DNA of 64,000 nucleotides from Symbiodinium sp. CCMP2592 (lineage: Eukaryota; Sar; Dinophyceae; Suessiales; Symbiodiniaceae). The stretch covers positions 470,001-534,000 of the forward strand of contig CAJNDT010003257.1 of the NCBI GenBank assembly GCA_905221615.1, given 5' to 3'. The position numbers were made by a program, and so were the translations under genes. Positions 10,818-22,429 of this stretch are shown here, piece by piece. The notes below the pieces were generated by a model that saw only the letters and a list, made by a program, of their open reading frames with translations, ran no database searches and had not been told where the DNA came from. The number at the start of each line of letters is the position of its first letter. Within the stretch, counting starts at the first letter, position 1.

Positions 10818-13214
10818 ATGCCAGAAATTGATGTGCCTTTCCCGTTGCCGCCGACGGCTGGGGCCTCTGTCATCGTCGCATGGGGCGAGGAGCAGGCGTA
10901 CACCGTCAAGGGTGCTTTGACCCAGTCAAAGTCTTTGTCATTCATTAGGCGCTATATTGAGTTTGTATATGAATAGCTGACATAAGAAACTCGTGCCTTT
11001 TCGAGATACCTTGGTGCCGAGGCATGGGAAAGGGCCAGGCGTCGGCGAAGGCGGGGAAGGCGGTGGCGGAGAAGGGGCGCTCGATCATGCCGGAATTTTT
11101 GTTGGAGAAGTATCCCTATCACTGCCACTACGTCATCGACGTCAGGAACATTTTCCGGGGGGACCACCCCCGCTGGGACGACAACCCGCCGCTGGAGGTG
11201 GGGCGGGAGACTTCGCCGGTGCCGGCGCCAGGCGTGGACGGAGACTTGGGACTGTTCAAGTTTGTTTTGTCCTTGGCCTTTTATAAGCAGAAATAGGTTA
11301 TTGACATTGAAGACGCCCATGCCCACCCAGGCATCAAGCACCCGGCCGACAACCCGAACTTTTTGCTGGCGATAATGGCGGAGTCCGGCTTTGAGAAGAT
11401 ATTGGTGGCGGTGGTGGGGGCGGTTTACTCCTATTTTGAGGCGCAGGGGATACACGCAGGCTGCACGGAATTGTGCCTCCAGCTGGTAAGCAGCTTGACT
11501 CAATCAGTGCGCTCGTCATTTTTTGGTGGAAATTTGAAGCCTAATAATAAGTAGCATCCCTATCTCAGGTGCAAAGGGCCTCTACAGATCGGCGGCGGTG
11601 GCGGTGGTGACGGCGCTGGTGTTCAACTTGCCGTTCGAGTTGCCGGGCCATGACGGACTTTATCCGAGGGGGACGGCATCGACGATGTGGTTCCGTGGCA
11701 TGACGTTGCCGCAAGAGGTCGAACTCGACGACACGGTGAGGGCGGAAATCTCGGCGATGGTGGAACGCGTGGGCGCAGTTTTGGGCTACGTGAAAAAGGC
11801 GCCGCCGCAGCCAGAGCCGCAGCCGAAGTTGACGGTGGAGGAGAAGGCTCGGGATGGTGTTAAACAATTCAAGTTTCTATAGAGGTGTGGTTTGTGCTGG
11901 CTATGATAGCTTCAACTTGGATAGTCCAGGAAGTCTTATGCTTTAATCACTTGTTAGAGAATGGTGACAGGTGCAGGCGAGGGTGCTGGAAGCTGCGCCG
12001 GCGCTTGCGATACAGCTCGCTTCCCTGGAGGTGGACAGCCGCACGTGGGCGGCTCCCAGGCTTTTATATTAATCCTGCACCATGACCTTTAAATAAGCCG
12101 GTCCCGTAGCCCCGCCAACCGCAAACCTAGCTAGAATTATAGCCCCTACAACTGATTTGAACGTTTTTTGTCTTATTAGACCTTAGCCCTGCAACACAAA
12201 TACATGGGGTCCCTGTACCAAGTTGGCGTCGGCGCTGGTGTCCATGGAGGGCGGTGCGTCGATGGCGCAGGAGATAGTCGGGTGGCTCGATAGCAGCTTG
12301 TCTGCTATTACATTTCTTTTTATTATTTGCTTAACCCCAACCCCCTTTAATAATGGGGTTTAGGGTTTAGGCTAAGACTAAAACGAGAATAAATCTCGTA
12401 AAAAATACAATTAACTCAAACTAAACCATTGGACCTCAGCTCAGAAACGCGCGACCATGCGACTGGCGAGTACCCAGCTTGGGACAATCCGTCGGCGATG
12501 GTTTCGAGGGGGATCAATGAGCGCATTGACATGCTCAAGAAGCGCAGCGTCTTGGAGAAAGATTAATTCATTGTACTAACATAACTAAAAGTCCGTTGCA
12601 TTGTAGTTTCAAAGTCATTTTTGGTTCAATCGCTGGACACAATCCCACTCAGGCCGGCGGTCGATGCAAGCTGCAAGCGCTGCAAGCAGCAGTCACCAAT
12701 TCGGGCGCGGGCGCGGGCGTCATTATGATGATTATTACTCTGATGATGAAGATTATGAGTTTGGGTATTGGCGCAAAGGCGGTTGGAAAGGCAACCCAGT
12801 GCGAAAAAAGTAACATGTTCCATTGTCACATTGGCAATAGAATAAGGGTTTAGGGTTTAGGATTTTGGTTTAGGGTTTAAGGTTTTGGGGTTTAGGGTTT
12901 CTAGGTTTGGGGTTTAGGGACGTTGTTTTCTTTCCACTGTTGCAAAATTTAAAAGGGACGTTGTTAGTATATATATATATATAGAGGAGAAAGTTTTGTA
13001 TAGATGCACTGTAATTATGGCAGCTAGGTAAGTAAATATACAGATATTGATAGACGGAAAGACCGATAGGTTGTGTTCTCCCAAGTAGGCGAGTTTCTGG
13101 TGCAAAACATCCGAGGCAACAGAAAATGATGGGCGCAGGTGAGAGGCGCAGGCGAGAGGCGTTGGTGTGCTGATGATGGCGTAGGCGAAGCACCATACAG
13201 CTTTTGAAGAAGCG
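10818..13214 (+). CDS. Paralogue B of the three-member family
   Basis: Exons by comparison with A and C: 10818-10911, 11022 to about 11263, about 11331-11474, 11569-11858, 11971-12051, 12223-12295, 12445 to about 12540-12563, 12657 to about 12800, and a doubtful last exon near 13145-13214. Conserved residues include ASVIVAWGEEQAY, CHYVIDVRNIFRGDHP, HPADNPNFLLAIMAESGF, ALVFNLPFELPGHDG, EAAPALAIQLASLEVDSRTW, ASALVSMEGGASMAQEIVG and GINERIDMLKKRS. The tail is FGRGRGRHYDDYYSDDEDY. Exon 5 ends at a GC donor (GCTCCC) where A and C have GT. Exon 7 reads ATTAAT where A and C have GT donors; an upstream GC donor (GCAGCG) could serve. A frame stop at 12811-12813 (RKK*) is the alternative end. Function unknown; it may be decaying. 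Confidence 0.5.
12846..12985. repeat. Telomere-like TTTAGGG words and short (TA)n
   Basis: GGGTTTAGGG variants repeat at 12846-12920, followed by a (TA)n run at about 12968-12982. It lies within the last intron or 3' flank of gene B. Confidence 0.75.
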
Positions 13215-14748
13215 AGTGCCAAAAGATCTGACAGCACCGGGTTTGATTTCAGGTTTTTGCAACGCATTGCAAAGATTCGTGTTTGGTGTCTAGGATTTGG
13301 GGGGGTTCCGGGGTTCCGCTGGCAGCAGTGTCAGGATGTAACTTATTAAGGGACGGAGGGCCTTGCAGTTGTCCATCCAGTGCCTTCATACATCCTGGCC
13401 TGAGAAATCCGCCATACAACAGTAACTAAAGCCCGCACGCCCCCCAAACTCGAACACCCAAGCCTTTAATTTCTCAAGCCTGACTCCCAAACCCAACCCC
13501 CGAAGATGCCCTACACCCCGAAGCTTCATACGAACCCATTCCCCCAACAAGCCGTGCCCCCTCAAACTTGCAAAGTAGCAAGTCCACCTGCGCCCAGACC
13601 CGCCAGCCCCCAAACACCCGGACACCAAGGCCAAACCCAACACCTTCAACTCCGATCTTTGCCCTATGCAGGTGCTTTGCTTTGGCGCTGGCGATGCAGG
13701 TGGATGCGGTTTTCATAGTGTGGGTATTTGGCGGGTTCGGAAACTTGAGGCGGTTAGCTCAAAGGCGTCGGGTTCAGTTGAAGTGGTTACCACAGGGTGC
13801 GAGGCTTTAGGGTGTGGGGTTCTGGGTTGCAGGGTTTCCCAGATATTCTTACTTAATTTGTTCAATCACTCATTCATCGTTTTTAATTAACTTATCAGTC
13901 TTACTCGTACGAAATACTAATTACCTCCGGGTTCAAGCCTTGCTTTGCAGTGTCTGAAGGTAAGATAAGTGTGCCGGTTGTCATAGTGTTGGATTTTAGG
14001 AAGAGGGGGGGGTGAGGGCTATAGAGTTGTGATTGTGGGGTTATATTGAGGGTCCAGGGGCTTTGTCCCAATCTAGCGTGAATGCCATAGCCCCAAGAAT
14101 GGTTACAGTCAAGCACTTCAAATTTTCATGATACCGATGATTCATAAAGTCATACTTGTTCATAAGAAATGATATATTCGTTTGTATTAGTATGCACAAC
14201 ACAACCTACAGCACATGTAGTATTCATCCTGTGTGAATAGCTAATATTCCAAATTGGAATAGAGTCATTGCTGTCAGCCGGTGTTTGTAAGCTTCCACTT
14301 GGCCAGTCTATCTAAACGCACCCCAATTTTAACCCTAATTCAAAACCCTAGCTACACAGTAGTACTGACAGTCATTGAAAGCCCAGTTTCGTATACTCGT
14401 CTGCGTTTAGGTCGGGGCTTGGGGTAAGCCCTGAAGCCCTAAACCCCGGTAACCTTGCACTTTTAAACCTGACTTGACCCCGTGCCCTTTTGAGCATAAT
14501 TTATCTGTCGCTGCGAAACAGGTTTTGTGAAGATTGCAGCTCAGCAGCCCGACATGAAACGCAAGGCCACCCGATCGGGAGTTAGGAAACAACGTTTTCC
14601 ATAGGTAGGCCAAAGACTTCCAGCTCAGTATTTTCCAGACAGGAGTGAGTGCATGGAGCTCATTGCACGTTTGTTTTCTCGTTGCCGTGCAGCCTTTTTA
14701 GCCCTCATAGTTTCTGACTTTTCGACAACTTGTGTTTCGTCCCCGGCG
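13215..14748. other. 3' flank of gene B and intergenic DNA
   Basis: About 13430-13750 includes C-rich intron-like DNA followed by a GC-rich block after CCCTATGCAG (at about 13671). Both features recur downstream of gene C at about 46850-47075, so the duplicated unit extends past the genes. From 13760 to 14748 I see only AT-rich DNA with telomere-like words and no supported gene. Confidence 0.4.
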
Positions 14749-16516
14749 ATGGCGTCGGTGAGTCCAATGGAGTCAGTGACGGCCGCGACGACGGCGACGA
14801 CGGCGACGACGGCGGCGGCGACGGTGACGGCGGCGGCGACGGCGGCGACGACGGCGGCGGCGATGGCGCCCCGGGTTCTGGGCTACGTAGCCATGCCGGA
14901 GTACGCGTGGAGCCAGCTCGCCCGGAACTTGGACGAGAAAGAGGCCCAGCATTCTGTTGTCATGTTAGATTATTAAATTAGGTATGCAAGCCGAAGTCAA
15001 ATCCCGCTGCACCCTATTTGGCGATTCGACACGCAGGTCCTTCTCTCGGCGGTGGTGACGGCGCCGTCGGTGGAGCTGGCGATCCTGGCGACTTTGAAGA
15101 CAGAGTCCAGGAAGCGACTCGACGATGACTGTTTTCGCGGCTTCGGGTGTCCTGATTGTTGTAGCTGTAGTAGCCACTTCCTTAACGCAGTCTCTCGCCA
15201 TCGTCCCTTCTCCATAAAAATGACTGCCTCAGGCTGGGCTTCTCCTGGAGCGACGCGTCGGCGCCGGCGAAGAAGAATCGAGTAAGCAACATGGTCGCAG
15301 GCGAGGTCGTAGGCGCGCTGCTGAAGGAAACGGCGGAGTACCGTGTCTTCGAGGTTCTTGCTGACGGAGATGCCTTGTTCAAGGGCATATGCCGAAAGCT
15401 AGTGATGGCGGACAAGCAGGCGAAGGCGCAGCCGGCGTACCGCATCGATACGTTTAGGCCGCTGGCGCCGGTGGCGTGGGCGCCCCTGGGGTCGTACTAC
15501 GGCGATCACGGCCCAAACGATGTTGTGGTGAAGACACGAAGGCACCGCCTCACAGTTTCGGTGGCGACGGCACCACCGGCGACGGCGCCAGGGGAAGGGC
15601 AGGCGAAGCAGGCGACGGCGCCGGCGGAGACCCCGGGCATGAAGTGGACCTTCTACGTCCCTATCTCGGATGCCTTGTTCACGAAGCTGGAGTCCAGGCA
15701 GGACGCTTTGCCGCGGATGAAGCTCTTCTTCGACGAGGCGAACCACGGCTTTCTCAAGAACCTCCAGACGAAGCCAAATGCTTGGATTCAGCACTTGATT
15801 TTCTCCTTATGTTGTTGTATAATTAATTCTCAAACAAACAAAGCTACGACTATGTACTAGCTGGAACCTTTACACTCTCAAGTAAACTCCAACTATAAGG
15901 TTCCACGTGCCCAAGGCGCGGGGGCCGGCGTCGAAGGTGGTGGCGGCGGCGCAGGAGCCGGGGGACTCGCCGCAGAGTTTCATGTTCAGCGAGCTCCTGC
16001 CGGCGGCGCTGGTTGCTTTGGCTTCCGGCGGCCAGCTGAAGACATGGGGCATGTCCTGCACGATCGTGCAGCTCATTGTCCCTGTGGAACTCGGCAGTAA
16101 GATCCTGAACCCGGTGGAGGCGCTGAGTTGGTTGTCGGTGTGGGGGTTGGCGTCGTCGATCTCGGAGAATGACATGGCGCAGGCGACCATGGCCATGTTG
16201 CAGGCGAAGGTGGAGACCACACCGGGCCCGTATGAGGATCTGCGCGAGTTCGCCGTCGGTCGCCGTCGTGCTCTTCAGCGCACTGCAATGGCCATGTGCT
16301 CCGTCTAACTTGTTTCTCATACCAAGGTTGCATGTTTTTTGTTGCAATGTGCGGATAAGGTACGACCGCAAGATCGCTGTGCTGCAGTCGAGGCGGGCGC
16401 GGGTGGCCGGCATGAGTGCGGACCTAAGCACTATGGAGGAGGACCTCCGCGAAGTCGTCGATGGGGATGGCGCCGGCGCTTCCGACGGCGACATGGACCT
16501 GAGCTCCAGTGAGTGA
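14749..16516 (+). CDS. Five-exon gene, unknown protein of about 466 residues
   Basis: Proposed exons 14749-14955, 15037-15146, 15233-15779, 15916-16295 and 16360-16516 join without breaking frame and end in TGA. The N-terminus is a low-complexity Ala/Thr run from a GACGGC-type repeat (an ATG at 14863 would skip it), followed by LGYVAMPEYAWSQLARNLDE. Later blocks are LLSAVVTAPSVELAILATLK, LLKETAEYRVFEVLADGDAL, MKWTFYVPISDALFTKLESR and GMSCTIVQLIVPVELGSKIL. The tail is acidic (MEEDLREVVDGDGAGASDGD, ending DLSSSE). Donors are GTTGTC, GTGTCC, GCTTGG and GTGCTC; three of the four acceptors are clear AG|G. I recognise no domain, signal peptide or membrane segment. It lies in the GGCGNNGGCG-rich block between gene B and the HMG-box gene. 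Confidence 0.6.
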
Positions 16517-17890
16517 GGCGCAGGCGCAGGCGCAGGTTGTGAGAAGGCTTATCTTGGCGCGGAGGTCTATCTCTCAGTTCTCCATCATCCATGCAGTTTT
16601 GTTTTTTTGCGGAGGCAGAGGCGCAGGCGTCCAGTCGTAGGCGTTGGAGGCATGTGGCGCTTTGCCCACACCGCAAGCTGTGCTGTCGCCGGAAGCAAAA
16701 GGGCCGTCTAGCGTGTTGTTGCCAGATGGCAAGATAGACGGTTCTGAGCTGCAGTCTCGCTCGTGATCTTGTTCGGTTGCAAACAGGAGGGCCCTCATTG
16801 GAAGCTGGAAGAGTTCCCAGCTCAGCAGCAGGCTCAGTGTTTTACATTGGTTGCAATTTGTCCATATCAATAATACAATTTAGCATAATATGTACATTTT
16901 TTTCACATACATGTTTTCTTAGTATGCTTAAAATATTGTTTTAGTATATCCTATTGGCTATACTGGTTGAAGTGTGTGCTTTGATTGTGGCTGAAATATT
17001 TCCATAGCTGTAATATATTTACTTCATCATTAGAAATGGATCAGGAAATATCATCGTTGAGTGTTTGCAAACGCGAGACTTCGCCAGGTGTGCTTGTCTT
17101 GTACCTTTGGTTAGTAGGGAATGGAGGAATGGGGTACAATTATAACTACTATTACTACCATTCTTCCATTCCCTACTAACCAAACGTAAGGTCGCTAAGA
17201 TTGCTGTTGGAATCGATAAGCTGCAAGGATCCGGGCTTCGTAACTGCCCACAAACCCTAAGTCTGAAGTTTCTTCGCAACTTTCGGGCTTGCGGGGGTCT
17301 GCATGTGAATATAGTATAGAGCTGCCTTAGGTGAAGCCTTAGGTGGAGCCAGACTCACCCCAAGCAGCACGGTTGGTGCGCAGGTGGCACGGTGTGGATT
17401 TCTGCAGATGGAGCGCCTGGCGAAGTGCAGGGCACCCAACATCCAGCCACAACCCGACCCGTCCCTGCTACGTCGACTGCTACTACGACGACTAGTCAGT
17501 ACTATAGTGCTAGCCAGTACCAGTGCTACGAGACTACTCCTGATCTTGCGACGATGTATAGCAATATTCCTTAATAGTCACCTTGCTTTCAGAGAGATTG
17601 AGTTTTCCTTACACAGTGGACTGTGATGCAGTCATGTTTTGTTCTAACTTGCCTAGGATCCTTGGGAACGTGTGGCGAAGGCGTATATCGTGTAGACTTG
17701 GAAACTAGTCAATAATAATGGCAAGCCATGCGATTTATAACTTTTGCCGAGGCCAGACGACGGTGCTGGCGGTGGCGTCTGGGCCCACAGCTTGTTTTCG
17801 TAGCTGTTCTGCCTGTCTAGCAAGGAACCGCAGCAGTGCCGTGATTCTGGGAGCCGCGCCTGTCTGACACGCAGAGACACTGGACTGGCC
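16517..17890. other. Intergenic region
   Basis: AT-rich DNA with patches of GGCGCAGGCG (16517-16640) and a CTACTACGAC-type irregular repeat at about 17465-17540. A MITE-like element sits at 17105-17188. A GC patch at about 17755-17800 could be a leader exon of the next gene. No other gene is supported. Confidence 0.4.
17105..17188. mobile_element. MITE-like element, family CCTTTGGTTAGTAGGGAATGG
   Basis: The left arm CCTTTGGTTAGTAGGGAATG and the right arm CATTCCCTACTAACCAAACG are near-perfect reverse complements, around a centre with TACAATTATAACTACTATTA. A second, closely similar copy lies in the opposite orientation at 63058-63139, about 46 kb away. Confidence 0.85.
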
Positions 17891-19438
17891 ATGTTTCTTT
17901 CAATCAAGCTTGGTGTGCTGCATCTAGACTTAGATCCCCCTCGCCGCCCGGACATGGCTGTTTTCTCCAAGCCTGCAGCGTCCAAGGCGATGGTTTCCTC
18001 TAAAAAGCAAGGCGAGAAGAAGGTGGCAAAGGCGATGGCGCAGGCGCCTGCGAAGAAGAGGCCGGCTGCTGTGGTTCAGGCGAAAGAAGGCGCCGGCGAC
18101 TCCTCCAACGTGAAGAAGAGGCCTGCAGCTGCGGAGGCGGTCGACGTGGGTGCTGGTGACGAAGAAGGAGAAGAAGAAGAAGAAGCAGTGGATGAGGAGG
18201 AAGTGGAAGAAGTGGAAGGCGAAGGCGACGGCCCTGCGGAGAACAAACTCTCCAAGAAGGAGCGCCTTCGCAAAAGGCGGACCTACGTGCGGGGACACGG
18301 CAAGGTGCCTACCGGCGTGCTGCCGCAGGCGCGAACTGCTTACGCGTTGTTTTTGAAGGAGCAGTACCCAGTGTACTCCAACAAGAACAAGCACCTCAAA
18401 GGCAGCGCGAAGCAGCAACAGAGCCTTTCGGCGGTGGGGCAGGCGTGGAATCTTCTCTCCCCGGAGAAGAAGCAGAAGTACATCGACCAGTCGAAGGCGG
18501 AGGTGAAGGCGAGGCAAGACGCTAAGGACGCTCTCTTCGAGGAGGGCTCCTTAGCGCACCTGAAGGAACCTCTTGGCGTTCAGGCAGGCGACGGCGACTT
18601 GGCGGAGGCGTGCGTGGTGTTGGCGGAGTCGGGCCTGGTGGCCAACATGCAGGATGTGCTGTACAACGGCAGCTACGTCAAGGTCGTCTGGGCGACCCAC
18701 CAGACTCTGGGCCACCGTCTGCAGGCACACCTCTTCAAGAGCAAGGAGGCGTGGGAGCAGGAGGCCGCCGTGCACCGGGCGCTGGGGAAGGCGTTGAACA
18801 ACGAGGACGACCACGCGGTCGTAGAGGCCGTCCTGTTCTTGCCCAATGTGAATCAGCTCTCGCGCGCAGGCCACATGTTTTTCGCTTACGAGCAGTCCGG
18901 CGTTCCCTTGGTTGGCGATGCGGTCCCGTTGGAGGAGCCGGCGTGGGCTACCTGCCTGAAACAGACAGCAACGGCGCTGGCGTACCTGCACAACCTGGGC
19001 TTTCTCCACTGCGACTTGAAACCGGCGGCGGTGTTGTGGAGTTCCGTGGAGCGCAGGGCGTGTCTCTGTCACTTCGGCCTGGCGATCAAAATGGAGACTG
19101 TCAAAGCAGGCGACGGCGTCTTCATGAATTGCTACACAGGGCCCTACAAGGCCCCGGAGTTGTGGACGGCGGCAGAAGATGGCCAGGGGCACTTGCCCAC
19201 GGTTGCGACGGAGGCGTGGGCGTTTGGGGCGACTTTCCTCGAGATTAACGTCGGCAAGCAGTTCATCCGCAAGCAGTCGGACTTGCAGAAGTTTCTGGCC
19301 AAGAAGGAGAGCCCGGTCTTGCGCGAGGCGTCCGCGGCAGCGAAGGCGATGGTCACAGAGTTTCTCCAGGAGGATCCCAAGAAGAGGGTGCTCCTCGCTA
19401 AGTATACCAAGGCGATCCTAGAACAGGCGCGGGCGTAG
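17891..19438 (+). CDS. HMG-box protein fused to a kinase-like (probable pseudokinase) domain
   Basis: One uninterrupted frame of 515 residues; an ATG at 17954 (MAVFSKPAASKAM) is an equally likely start. The first 120 residues are Lys/Ala- and then Glu-rich. An HMG-box-like segment follows at about 140-215 (ARTAYALFLKEQYPVYSNKN, then QAWNLLSPEKKQKYIDQSKA), suggesting DNA or chromatin binding in the nucleus. Residues of about 235-510 have a protein-kinase fold signature: LFKSKEAWEQEAAVHRAL, catalytic-loop HCDLKPAAVLW (about 373), CHFGLA (about 394) and YKAPELW (about 421). The usual VAIK lysine appears as His (QAHLF) and DFG as HFG, so metal and ATP handling are probably lost, although the catalytic-loop Asp remains. 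There are no introns, unlike all its neighbours, which could mean a retroposed origin. Confidence 0.75.
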   Translation: MFLSIKLGVLHLDLDPPRRPDMAVFSKPAASKAMVSSKKQGEKKVAKAMAQAPAKKRPAAVVQAKEGAGDSSNVKKRPAAAEAVDVGAGDEEGEEEEEAVDEEEVEEVEGEGDGPAENKLSKKERLRKRRTYVRGHGKVPTGVLPQARTAYALFLKEQYPVYSNKNKHLKGSAKQQQSLSAVGQAWNLLSPEKKQKYIDQSKAEVKARQDAKDALFEEGSLAHLKEPLGVQAGDGDLAEACVVLAESGLVANMQDVLYNGSYVKVVWATHQTLGHRLQAHLFKSKEAWEQEAAVHRALGKALNNEDDHAVVEAVLFLPNVNQLSRAGHMFFAYEQSGVPLVGDAVPLEEPAWATCLKQTATALAYLHNLGFLHCDLKPAAVLWSSVERRACLCHFGLAIKMETVKAGDGVFMNCYTGPYKAPELWTAAEDGQGHLPTVATEAWAFGATFLEINVGKQFIRKQSDLQKFLAKKESPVLREASAAAKAMVTEFLQEDPKKRVLLAKYTKAILEQARA

Positions 19439-20040
19439 ATGGGCCAGGAGGCACTGGCGGTGGTGTTGGTGGGCGTAGGCGTAGTAGGCACGTGTTAGCA
19501 GACGCCATGCAGCGGATGAGGAAAAGCAAGTATACTTTTGTTTAATTAGCTGTCTGACACTGCAGCCTAGAACTTCTGCACCAATGGCTTCTTTTGCGAC
19601 TCAGGTCTTGAATCGACCGTGCCGAGGAAGATTGAAGAGGCACGGGTGAGCTCATAACCTAAATAAAGCATACCACTCTTATAAAGTCATAATATGTTAT
19701 TATATGGTTGAAAATATTAAGACGATCCATTGCAGCAGCTGCAATACTGAATTGTATGGACAATTGCATGGTTCTTAGCAGTCTAGGCACATGTCGTCGT
19801 TCGCATGCACAACAAACCCCAAACCCTAGACCCTAAAGCTCAAAGGATACCATGAGACTGTTTGGATTTCAGGTTTTGGGGCTTTGGCTAAGAGGTGGTT
19901 TGGGGCTTTAGGGTTTATATGGTTTAGGGTTCTGCAATTCTGAAGGAGTGCACGAAACCCTCTATCCCTAAACCCTGAACCCTGAATCCAATAATTTCAC
20001 AAGCCAAAACTGGGCGAGTAAGGTTTGGGGCTTAAGCGTA
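19439..20040. other. Intergenic region with telomere-like words
   Basis: The 3' flank of the HMG-box gene, with the GGCGTAGGCG patch ending near 19485, then AT-rich DNA and CCCTAAACC / GGTTTAGGG words at 19820-19990. No gene seen. Confidence 0.5.
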
Positions 20041-21430
20041 GTATAATAAGTACCGCTTGTGATGTCTGGCTGTAGTCCTGCAGTATGTGTTTAATGTTTT
20101 TTTAGGGGTAGGTACGCTTGTTATGGTAGCATGAAAACCCAGGGTTAAGAATTCGTATACTTGCATCACCTGCCATTACATCGTGTCCTTATAGGAACCA
20201 TAAGCAGGGTAGGGGGTGTTTTCGGGCGTTTTTTCGATTCTATTTATATATGCAAAGTTAGGTATTTCATCCCTAGGTGATAGCATGTATTACATGTGAT
20301 ATATGAATCTGTGTGTTTGGTATGATGAATAATTTTGATATCAGCTATTATTATCAGACCAAAAAATTTCATACATATACACTCATATATGGTGCATTCG
20401 TTTTGTGTAGGGGTGGGATGTATTTAGTTGTCGGTATGAAGCAGCGGGTATGAGTGCTCTACTAGTCTACGTTTTACCTTGATCTGTTTGTGCTCTTAGA
20501 GAGACCAGGGACGATAAGGGTTGACAAGGGCCTTGCTATATTATTGTAAACATGTATGTTTAAATACATATAAAAAATATTGTGCTCAGTGAATTTTTTG
20601 AGCTTGGGGTTGCAGTGTGTCAAAAGGTGTTTCCAGTAAGGTACCTATCACGTTGTCATTGAGGTAGGTAGGTTTAGGGTTTAAGTGTAAATAATAAGTA
20701 CCACTTGGGATGTTTAGCTGTAGTCCTGCAGTATGTGTTTAAGTAACATTGGTAAATTGGTTAATATAGTTATTTCAAGATGCCACATACTGATAACACG
20801 CGCTGCAGTATCCGTGCTATTGTGGTTGATATAATTATCATTCCTTATGTTTTTTTTTAGGGGTAGGTACGCTTGTTATGGTAGCATGACAAATGAAAAC
20901 CCAGGGTTAAGGATTCGTATACTTGCATCACATACCATTACATCGTGTCCTTACAGGAACCATAGCAGGGTAAGGGGGGTGTTTTCGGGAGTTTGGTTTG
21001 TGTTTTTTTTTTATATCCACAAGTATTTATTTCATACCTAAGACAAATAGGTGTTAACATATATTATATTTGATATATTAATATGTGTGTTTGGTATGAT
21101 AAATATTATTTTGGATATTAATAGCTAATATCATACCAGAAACAGTTTCATACATATACACTCATATATGGTGCATTTGTTTTGTGTAGGAGTGGGATGT
21201 ATTCAGTTGTCGGTATGAAGCAGTGGCGGTGTTTACATTTGCACTATTATTTACAGTTTCGTGCTGCTTTCATTGTTTATTTTTTTTTTAATCAGAAAAC
21301 ATGCATGTTTAAATCCTTTATGAAAAATATTGTTCTCAGTAAGTTTTCTTGAGCTTGGGGTCACTGTGTGGCAAAAGTTGTTTTCAGTAAGGTTTCTATC
21401 ATGTTGTCCTTCAGGTAGCTAGCAAGCAAA
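20040..21430. repeat. Direct tandem repeat, unit about 0.65-0.75 kb
   Basis: Two adjacent diverged copies. The words GTAGTCCTGCAGTATGTGTT (about 20073 and 20720), GGGGTAGGTACGCTTGTTAT (about 20105 and 20860) and GAGCTTGGGGT (about 20600 and 21350) recur in the same order. Both units carry (T)n runs, the motif GGTATGA and CATATACACTCATATATGGT. Noncoding and AT-rich. They open the transposon-like cluster, and the second unit recurs in the downstream copy at about 29250-29965. Confidence 0.7.
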
Positions 21431-21584
21431 AACATGAGCGACAAACTAAGAGTATGGGTATGGGCTTCAAATAAAACCAGTATGTAACAGCATTTGGGGT
21501 TCTATTTTGCTCAGTACTAGCTCAAGGTTATCAGCCAGTTAGGGATCTATTTTGCTCGAGCAGATCTGCTGTCAGTTTTAGCCA

Positions 21585-21810
21585 GGCCAAATTACCTCAG
21601 AGTATTTTGAAATACTCTGAGGTAATTTTGAGCTTTGAAACTGCAAAATTACCTTTTCAGACGGTTTATTATTACAATTATCCAAAAAGGTAATTCGCAA
21701 TTTTAGAAGCCCAAAATTACCTCAGAGTATTTCAAAATACTCTGAGGTAATTCTGAGTGGTTGAAGCCTCAAAATTACCTTTGAGTATTTTGAAATACTC
21801 TCCTAAGGGG
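21585..21810. repeat. Cluster of perfect and near-perfect palindromes (AATTACCTCAGAGTATTT)
   Basis: AATTACCTCAGAGTATTT is followed by TG and then by its exact reverse complement AAATACTCTGAGGTAATT, a near-perfect 38-base palindrome at about 21590-21630. A second one lies at about 21715-21755, and two weaker pairs lie between and after them (AATTACCTTTTCAG, GAGTATTTTGAAATACTC). They would form cruciforms or RNA hairpins. The set is repeated at about 30130-30350. Confidence 0.85.
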
Positions 21811-22429
21811 CTGTGGTGCTGCTTTGCTTACACCAGCAGGGTTCTCGTGGAAATGTCCTTTGTCACTATGAATGTTTGTATACAGTAGCAATGTGTTTAC
21901 ATACTCAATCAATAAGTGTATCATTATTTTTTTTTGGTATGCAATAAATGTTTCTTGATATGATCATCATTCGGCCTAATAAAGCACTGTAACTTTGTGT
22001 ATGATACATACTGCTTATGTGGGAGCCTCATACCGTTTGATTCACTGCACTGTTGATGTTCATTTGGGTCAAGTATAGAGAACCAATCCCTGTTCTCCAC
22101 CAGTGACAAACGGTATCACAAACGCTATGAATCTGTGAAGTTGTTGTTCTGGTATGTATATAATTTACCACAGTATACAATCTATAAAGGTACATTGGGA
22201 ATCATACCAAAACAACTTATTTATATATTAAAGTATAATGGTTGGTAATGCTGGGAGATATAGTAGGATTCGTATGTTCAGGGATATGCCATAGCAGAAA
22301 AGATGTAGAACGGTTTAAAAGACAATATCACCATTAGTCACCATCCACTAGCAATAGTAGTCTAGTAGTTGTTGCCGTCCAAACAATACAGAAGAATATA
22401 CACATATACATATATATATATATCAATAG

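Noticed and set aside
18551..19192. Antisense open frame of 213 residues
   Set aside because: It lies opposite the kinase-like domain, which has recognisable motifs on the + strand.
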